From: Achromobacter pestifer
GTDB taxonomy: Bacteria > Pseudomonadota > Gammaproteobacteria > Burkholderiales > Burkholderiaceae_B
Direction of reading: 5' to 3'
DNA: 64,000 bases
Assembly (NCBI RefSeq): GCF_013267355.1
Contig: NZ_CP053985.1
Coordinates: 5,704,001-5,768,000, forward strand
Shown here: piece by piece, positions 59,337 to 64,000 of the stretch
Numbering within the stretch: the first letter of the stretch is position 1
Layout of the letters: every line of letters begins with the position of its first letter
Notes under the pieces: model-generated
Database searches by the model: none
Seen by the model: the letters and a program-made list of their open reading frames with translations, nothing else
What the model was told of the DNA's origin: nothing
Made by a program: the position numbers and the translations under genes

Positions 59337-62300
59337 TTACCAGAGCACCCTCAAGCCGATGGAGCCCTGCGCGCCGGTCTTGACGCGGCTGTCGCCGCTG
59401 TTGGCCCAGAGCTTACCCACGTCGCCGTAGAGGCTGGTGCTCTTGGTCAGCTGCAGCATGGCGCCCACCGCCAGTTCGGTCGACGTGTATCCGCCCTTGG
59501 CGCGGATGTCGGTGGTGCCGGCCGGAGCGCTGAAGCTGGCCACGTCGGTGGTGTTGCTGGCCTTGTACAGATTGACGCGGGCAAAGGGCTGCAACACGGT
59601 GCCGCCGATGCTGTAGCTGCCCTTGACGCGGGCGCCCAGGCGCAGGGTCCAGTCGTCGTCCGCATCGTTCTTCACCTTGGCCAGGCTCAGCGTGGTGTCG
59701 TCCAGGTTGAGCTTGCGGTAGATGATCTGCGCCTGCGGTTCCAGCTGCCAGCTGTTGCCCAGGTCGATGGGCTTGCCCACTTCCAGCGAGGCCAGCCAGC
59801 CGTGGCCCTTGGTGGTGGCGCCGGCGCCGGTGTCGGCCGTGCGCAGGCTGCTGCGGTAGTCGGCGCCCTGGATCACGGCGTCGGCGTACAGGCCGGAGTC
59901 GTGCTGCCAGGTGCCGTACAGGCCCACGTAGCGGCCGCGCAGGTTGTTGTAGCCCGCGTACTTGCGCTCCATGCCGCTGGAGAAGCCGCGCACGCCCATG
60001 TCGCCGTCCAGCTGGCCGACGTACAGGCCGGCCCTGAGGTTGCGGCTGGCGTACACGTCCACGCCGGCCTGGAAGCCGGTCAGGTGGCCGCTGCTTTCGG
60101 GGTTGACCGTGCCTTGCTGGGTGATGGTGGGAGCCGTGCGCAACACGCGGGCCCAGGCGCGGTGGCTGGGGTCCAGGTCGATGGCGCCTTGGGCGGCTTC
60201 GTCGCCCATGCGCTTGCGCATGTCGCCCAGCATCGCCATGTCGGCCTGGCGCAGTTGCGCGGGCAGGGCGGACAGCAGCGGCACTTCCTCGCGGTAGGCG
60301 GGGCCGGGTTGGGTGTTGGTGGAATGCAGCGCGGCGCCTTGCGCCGTCTGGGCCAGGCGGTACTCGTAGGCGCCCGCGTCGATATGGCCGCCCGCCAGCG
60401 TGAAGCTGCCAGGCTGCAGGCTGGCGCCGTTCTCGGTGGCGATGACTGTGATGCCCCGCTTGCCGGTCTGCGCGCCCAGGCCGCCGGCATTGGTGATCTG
60501 CACCGTGGTGCTGCCGCTGGCGATGGCGCCCGCGCCGCTCAACAGCAGCTTGTCGGTGGCGCTGCCATCGGCGCCCAGCACGGTGGACACGCCCAGCTTG
60601 CCGTTGTTGCCGACGTAGGGGCCGGTGACCTTGAGCGTCGCACCCGGTGTGCCGCCGCTGAGATTGACCGCGCCGCTGTTGTTCAGGCTGGCCACGGTCT
60701 GGCTGTAGCCCGCCAGGTCCAGCACCGCGCCGCTGGTCACGGTGTGGGCCGAGGCGCTGCTGAATGTGTTCGCGGCGCCGGCCTTGAGCGTGCCCTGCGC
60801 AACATCGGTCGCGCCGGTGTAGCTGTTGCCCGCGCTGGTCAGGGTCAGGACGCCGGTTCCCTGCTTGGTGAGGAAGCCGGCGCCGGTGATGGCGCCGGCC
60901 CAGGTGGCCGTGTTGGCGCCGGTGTCGATGACCGGGTCGTTGGTGCCGGTCATGTGCAGGTTGTTGGCGATGGTCATGCCGTTGGCGATCAGGCTGATGA
61001 CGGTGCCGTCGTCCATGGCCAGCGTGCCGCTGCCCAGGCCTTGCGCATGGCCCAGGCCGATGCGGCCCTGCTTGAGCTGCACGCCGCCGGAGAAGGCGCT
61101 GCCGCCGGTCAGCGCCAGCGCGCCGGCGCCGGTTTTGACCAGGGTGCCGTTGCCCACGATGATGCCCGCGTAACTGGAGAGAGCGCCCGCCGCGATGTCG
61201 GTGGTCAGGCGCGCGCCGCCCAGCGCCACGGTGCCGGCGCCGTCCAGGCTGCTGGCTTGCAGTGCATTCCCGTTCAGGTCCAGGGTGGCGCCCGGTTGCA
61301 CCTGATAGGCGGTGTTCTGCGCCAACGCCGTCGCGGAACCTGCACGCAGGGTGCCTTCGGCCACCAGCGTGCCGCCGGCATAGCTGTTGGCGCCGGTCAG
61401 CGTTTGCGTGCCCGCGCCTTGCTTGATCAGGGTGCCCGTGCCGCTGACCGAGCCGTCGAAGCTGCCGTCGGTGGCACCGCCCACGATCAGCGAGTTGGAT
61501 CCCATCAGTACGGTGCCGCTGCCGGCAAGGGTGCCGAAGACTTGCGTGCCCCGGCCGGCAGACAGGTCGAAGGTGGCGCCGCTGGCGATGTTGACGATGC
61601 CTGTCGCCGCAAGGCTGCCGGCGGCGCCGAGCACTAGTCGGCCGCTATTGACATAGGTGCCGCCGGTATAGGCGCTCACGCCATTGAGCGTCAGGGTGCT
61701 GGCGCCGTTCTTGGTGAGGCTGCCCGGGCCCGAGATGTTGCCATTGAGGGTGAGGTCCCGGCTGCCCTGCACGGTAAGGCCGGCGTTGAGCGCGACATTG
61801 TTCGCCAGCGAGAGCGCCTGGCTGGCATCCAGCGTGGCGGCGCCGCCCACCATCAGCGTGCCGCTGCCCAGCGCGCTGTTGTTGCCCACGATCAGGCTGC
61901 CGGCGTTGAGCAGGGTGCCGCCGCTGTAGGTGTTGCTGCCGTTGAGGCTAAGACTGGATGTACCGGATTTGACCAGGCCGCCGCCGCCGCTGATTGAGCC
62001 GTTGAGGGCCAGGGCCTTGGAGCCTGCGATGGTCAGCGCGCCATTGAGCACGACGTTGTTGTTCACCGCAATATCCGCATTGCTGTAGAGCGTGGTGCCG
62101 CCGGCCGCGGTCAGGGTGCCGCTGCCCAGGGATAGGCCAGTCCCAAGCACCAATGTGCCGCCGTTTAGCGCTGTGCCGCCTTGGTAGGAATTACTGCTCA
62201 GCACCAGGGTTCCGGCACCGTACTTGCCCAATGTGCCGCTGCCGAAGAGCCCCACGTCGATGGTTGTGGTCACGCCGGGTTCTACCCGGATCGGGGTATC

Positions 62301-64000
62301 GCCGAGAGGACCGTTGACCAGCTCGATGCCTCCTAGCGAAATCGGGTAGAGTTTGTAGCCATCGGTGAGGAACTGCATGCCAGTAATGCGTTGTTCGCCT
62401 ATGACGAATACCACGCCCGCGGTGCCTTGGAATACGGCAAAACCGCCGTCCCAGCGCCGATTCGATGTGCCGTTGACGTCTGTCCAGTTAGTCTGTTCAG
62501 GAAAGAAGCTGCGGGTGCCCCAGGTGCCGCTGCCACCGGCGATCACGCCATCGTCTCTGCCGGCGTCGTCGGCATCCCAGAACTGCACGCTGGTGTCTGG
62601 CTTTGTATATAGCAGATTGATCTGATTGTTCACGGCAGTCTGCAGCTGGAGATCGGCGGGCACCACGATGCCCGGCAGGCTGCCCAGCTTCAGGCCATTG
62701 TCGGTCAGGGTGCCGGTGTAGTTCATCAGCCGGTACACGCCAGTGCCGAAGCCGCCCGCGTTGCTGATGTCGAGCGTGCCGTCCAGGATGAGATCGCCGT
62801 TGACGTTGAGCAGGGCATTACCGCCGCCTGCCGTGGGTGCGCCCAGCGCGGCATAGAGGTAGCTGTTGGCGGCGAGCGCCAGCGCCCCGACCGATAGGGT
62901 GCGGCCGCTGGCCAGGGTCATGCTGCCTCCCCCGGCAAACGTCACCGTCCCCCCGATACTGCCGCTGCCGCCCAGTGTGCCGGCGTTCTCGACCAGGACA
63001 TTGGAGCGGGTCAGCGACCCGTCGATCAGCAAGGTGCCGGACTTGAGGGTGGTCTGGCCCGTGAAATCGTTCTCGCCGGACAAGGTCTGGATGGTGCTGC
63101 CTCCATGTGTCAGCGCGCCGGCACCGGTGATGCGGCCGTTGAAGACCTGTGGCAGGCCGCCAGGGGCGAGAGTCAGCGTATGGCCGGCGCCGATGATCAG
63201 GGTGCCGGCGCCAGCAAGGCCGCTCAGGTTGGCCGAGTTGGCCAATTGAAGATCGGCGTTGGCCGCAATGATCGCCTTGGCGCTGGTGTACTGCGTACTC
63301 TGGTTCGAAAGAATCAGGCTACCGCTCGACACGTCGAAAGTGCCTCTGAACGCGTTGCTACCGAGCATCACGCTGCCCGAACCACTTTTTACCAGGGTAC
63401 CCGCGCCTTGGACTATGCCGTTCAGGCTCAGGTGGTTGTCGCTCGCGATCTCCAGCGTGTCGTTGATGTAGAGCTGATTGCCGATGCTCAGCGGACCATT
63501 GGCCGTCAACCGTGACGCGCCCTCGACGGACAGTGTGCCGGTGCCAAGCGCCGAGGAGTTGCCCAGCGTCAATTCACCGCCGTAGAGAAAAGTGTTGCCG
63601 CGATGGAGGTTGGCGCCATTGAGGGTCAGCCCGCCGGGGCCGTTCTTGGTCAGGCCGCTGGAGCCGCTTAGCACGCCATTGAGATTCAGGTCGCCAACGC
63701 CATTCACGATGAGCCTGGCATTCATCTGCACGTTGTTGGCCAATGCCAGTGCGCCGCTGGTATTCAGCAATGCGGTGGTGCCTACCGTCAGCGTGCCGCT
63801 GCCCAGCGCGGCGGCATTGCCCAGGCTCAGACTGCCGCCCATCAGGTTGACGCCGCCCGCGAAGGCATTGGCGCCGTTCAGGGTCAGTGTGCCGCTGCCC
63901 ACCTTGGTCAGGCTGCCTGCGCCGTTGATCTGGCCGTTCAAGGTCAGCGCCTTGTCGCCCCGCAGAGTCAGATTGCCTGCCAAGTTGATCTGGTTGCCCA
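59337..64000 (-). CDS. Repeat-rich autotransporter, 5' end beyond the window
   Basis: About 1554 codons are present; the frame is open to the right edge, so the N-terminus is missing. The passenger has autotransporter-associated beta-strand repeats of the type GxGxLTKxGxGTLTLNGxNxYxGGT, in long units also holding ALGSGTLxVGG and ALxLANNVxLNA. A divergent segment around 62340-62640 (FWDADDAGRDDGVIAGGSGTW) interrupts them. The C-terminal barrel (about 276 residues, from SHRAWARVLR) ends LRVLW. Likely a large surface adhesin or exposed protein. It is convergent with the 56130-59255 gene. Confidence 0.92.
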   Translation of the reverse strand, partial: GNQINLAGNLTLRGDKALTLNGQINGAGSLTKVGSGTLTLNGANAFAGGVNLMGGSLSLGNAAALGSGTLTVGTTALLNTSGALALANNVQMNARLIVNGVGDLNLNGVLSGSSGLTKNGPGGLTLNGANLHRGNTFLYGGELTLGNSSALGTGTLSVEGASRLTANGPLSIGNQLYINDTLEIASDNHLSLNGIVQGAGTLVKSGSGSVMLGSNAFRGTFDVSSGSLILSNQSTQYTSAKAIIAANADLQLANSANLSGLAGAGTLIIGAGHTLTLAPGGLPQVFNGRITGAGALTHGGSTIQTLSGENDFTGQTTLKSGTLLIDGSLTRSNVLVENAGTLGGSGSIGGTVTFAGGGSMTLASGRTLSVGALALAANSYLYAALGAPTAGGGNALLNVNGDLILDGTLDISNAGGFGTGVYRLMNYTGTLTDNGLKLGSLPGIVVPADLQLQTAVNNQINLLYTKPDTSVQFWDADDAGRDDGVIAGGSGTWGTRSFFPEQTNWTDVNGTSNRRWDGGFAVFQGTAGVVFVIGEQRITGMQFLTDGYKLYPISLGGIELVNGPLGDTPIRVEPGVTTTIDVGLFGSGTLGKYGAGTLVLSSNSYQGGTALNGGTLVLGTGLSLGSGTLTAAGGTTLYSNADIAVNNNVVLNGALTIAGSKALALNGSISGGGGLVKSGTSSLSLNGSNTYSGGTLLNAGSLIVGNNSALGSGTLMVGGAATLDASQALSLANNVALNAGLTVQGSRDLTLNGNISGPGSLTKNGASTLTLNGVSAYTGGTYVNSGRLVLGAAGSLAATGIVNIASGATFDLSAGRGTQVFGTLAGSGTVLMGSNSLIVGGATDGSFDGSVSGTGTLIKQGAGTQTLTGANSYAGGTLVAEGTLRAGSATALAQNTAYQVQPGATLDLNGNALQASSLDGAGTVALGGARLTTDIAAGALSSYAGIIVGNGTLVKTGAGALALTGGSAFSGGVQLKQGRIGLGHAQGLGSGTLAMDDGTVISLIANGMTIANNLHMTGTNDPVIDTGANTATWAGAITGAGFLTKQGTGVLTLTSAGNSYTGATDVAQGTLKAGAANTFSSASAHTVTSGAVLDLAGYSQTVASLNNSGAVNLSGGTPGATLKVTGPYVGNNGKLGVSTVLGADGSATDKLLLSGAGAIASGSTTVQITNAGGLGAQTGKRGITVIATENGASLQPGSFTLAGGHIDAGAYEYRLAQTAQGAALHSTNTQPGPAYREEVPLLSALPAQLRQADMAMLGDMRKRMGDEAAQGAIDLDPSHRAWARVLRTAPTITQQGTVNPESSGHLTGFQAGVDVYASRNLRAGLYVGQLDGDMGVRGFSSGMERKYAGYNNLRGRYVGLYGTWQHDSGLYADAVIQGADYRSSLRTADTGAGATTKGHGWLASLEVGKPIDLGNSWQLEPQAQIIYRKLNLDDTTLSLAKVKNDADDDWTLRLGARVKGSYSIGGTVLQPFARVNLYKASNTTDVASFSAPAGTTDIRAKGGYTSTELAVGAMLQLTKSTSLYGDVGKLWANSGDSRVKTGAQGSIGLRVLW
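61640..64000 (-). repeat. Long passenger repeats of the second autotransporter
   Basis: Units of about 80-90 codons recur, e.g. beginning at about 63959 (GDKALTLNG...), 63700 (GDLNLNG...) and about 62040 (GSKALALNG...), followed by a related unit (RDLTLNG...). They are not identical, so recombination may be limited. The span 62340-62800 lacks the unit. Confidence 0.6.

Noticed and set aside
59325..61637. A long plus-strand frame opposite the second autotransporter
   Set aside because: It is antisense to the barrel and passenger repeats; amino-acid makeup is Gly/Ala/Val/Gln/Arg low-complexity without domains.

Overview
The window is GC-rich, densely coded DNA of a beta-proteobacterium, most likely Alcaligenaceae (Bordetella/Achromobacter type). 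The basis is two Bug-type (TctC) periplasmic receptors, many LysR and GntR regulators, two classical autotransporters with pertactin-like C-terminal barrels, and an arylmalonate decarboxylase whose 240-residue length, Cys188, Gly74 and four-cysteine pattern match the Bordetella bronchiseptica enzyme as I recall it. No tRNA, rRNA, insertion sequence, phage gene or CRISPR array was seen.

Layout. 1-2.7 kb: start of a GlxA-like regulator, divergent from an SDR gene, a Bcr/CflA-type exporter and a PaaI-like thioesterase. 2.9-3.8 kb: a two-gene module resembling toxin-antitoxin loci, with an operator over its promoter. 3.8-7 kb: LysR regulator, Bug receptor and FMN 2-hydroxyacid dehydrogenase. 7-16.5 kb: a seven-gene minus-strand operon (oligopeptide-type ABC importer, two C45-family N-terminal-nucleophile hydrolases, one CapA-like phosphoesterase) with a divergent LysR. 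16.5-22.5 kb: an ABC-F ATPase with an unusual mini-ORF leader, an acetyltransferase, and a group of uncharacterised membrane or exported proteins. 22.5-29.4 kb: GntR-Bug-arylmalonate decarboxylase, then a three-subunit membrane gluconate-type dehydrogenase; both blocks are preceded by the same 34-bp repeat and TATCAGAT boxes. 29.5-34.1 kb: an amino-acid-type transcription attenuator before a small P-loop kinase, then a FAN1-like VRR-NUC nuclease overlapping an XPD/DinG-like Fe-S helicase. 34.2-36.2 kb: an exported protein behind a G10 tract, and an amidase.

36.4-44.8 kb is a complete Wsp surface-sensing/cyclic-di-GMP cluster (wspA-B-C-D-E-F-R), but wspC carries a frameshift in its TPR region. 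44.8-55.7 kb holds regulator-target pairs: Lrp with a gamma-lyase-family PLP enzyme, LysR with a 14-TM exporter, a TipAS-type MerR next to an MFS exporter, LysR next to an SDR protein, plus a stand-alone GntR and a DUF1254-type lipoprotein. 56-64 kb holds two convergent autotransporters sharing a 14-bp terminator stem; the second, repeat-rich one runs off the right edge.

The strongest unusual signals are the attenuator at 29.5 kb, the ABC-F tandem mini-ORF leader, the frameshifted wspC, the C45/CapA/ABC operon, the shared repeat and operator pair around the decarboxylase and dehydrogenase operons, and the toxin-antitoxin-like module.
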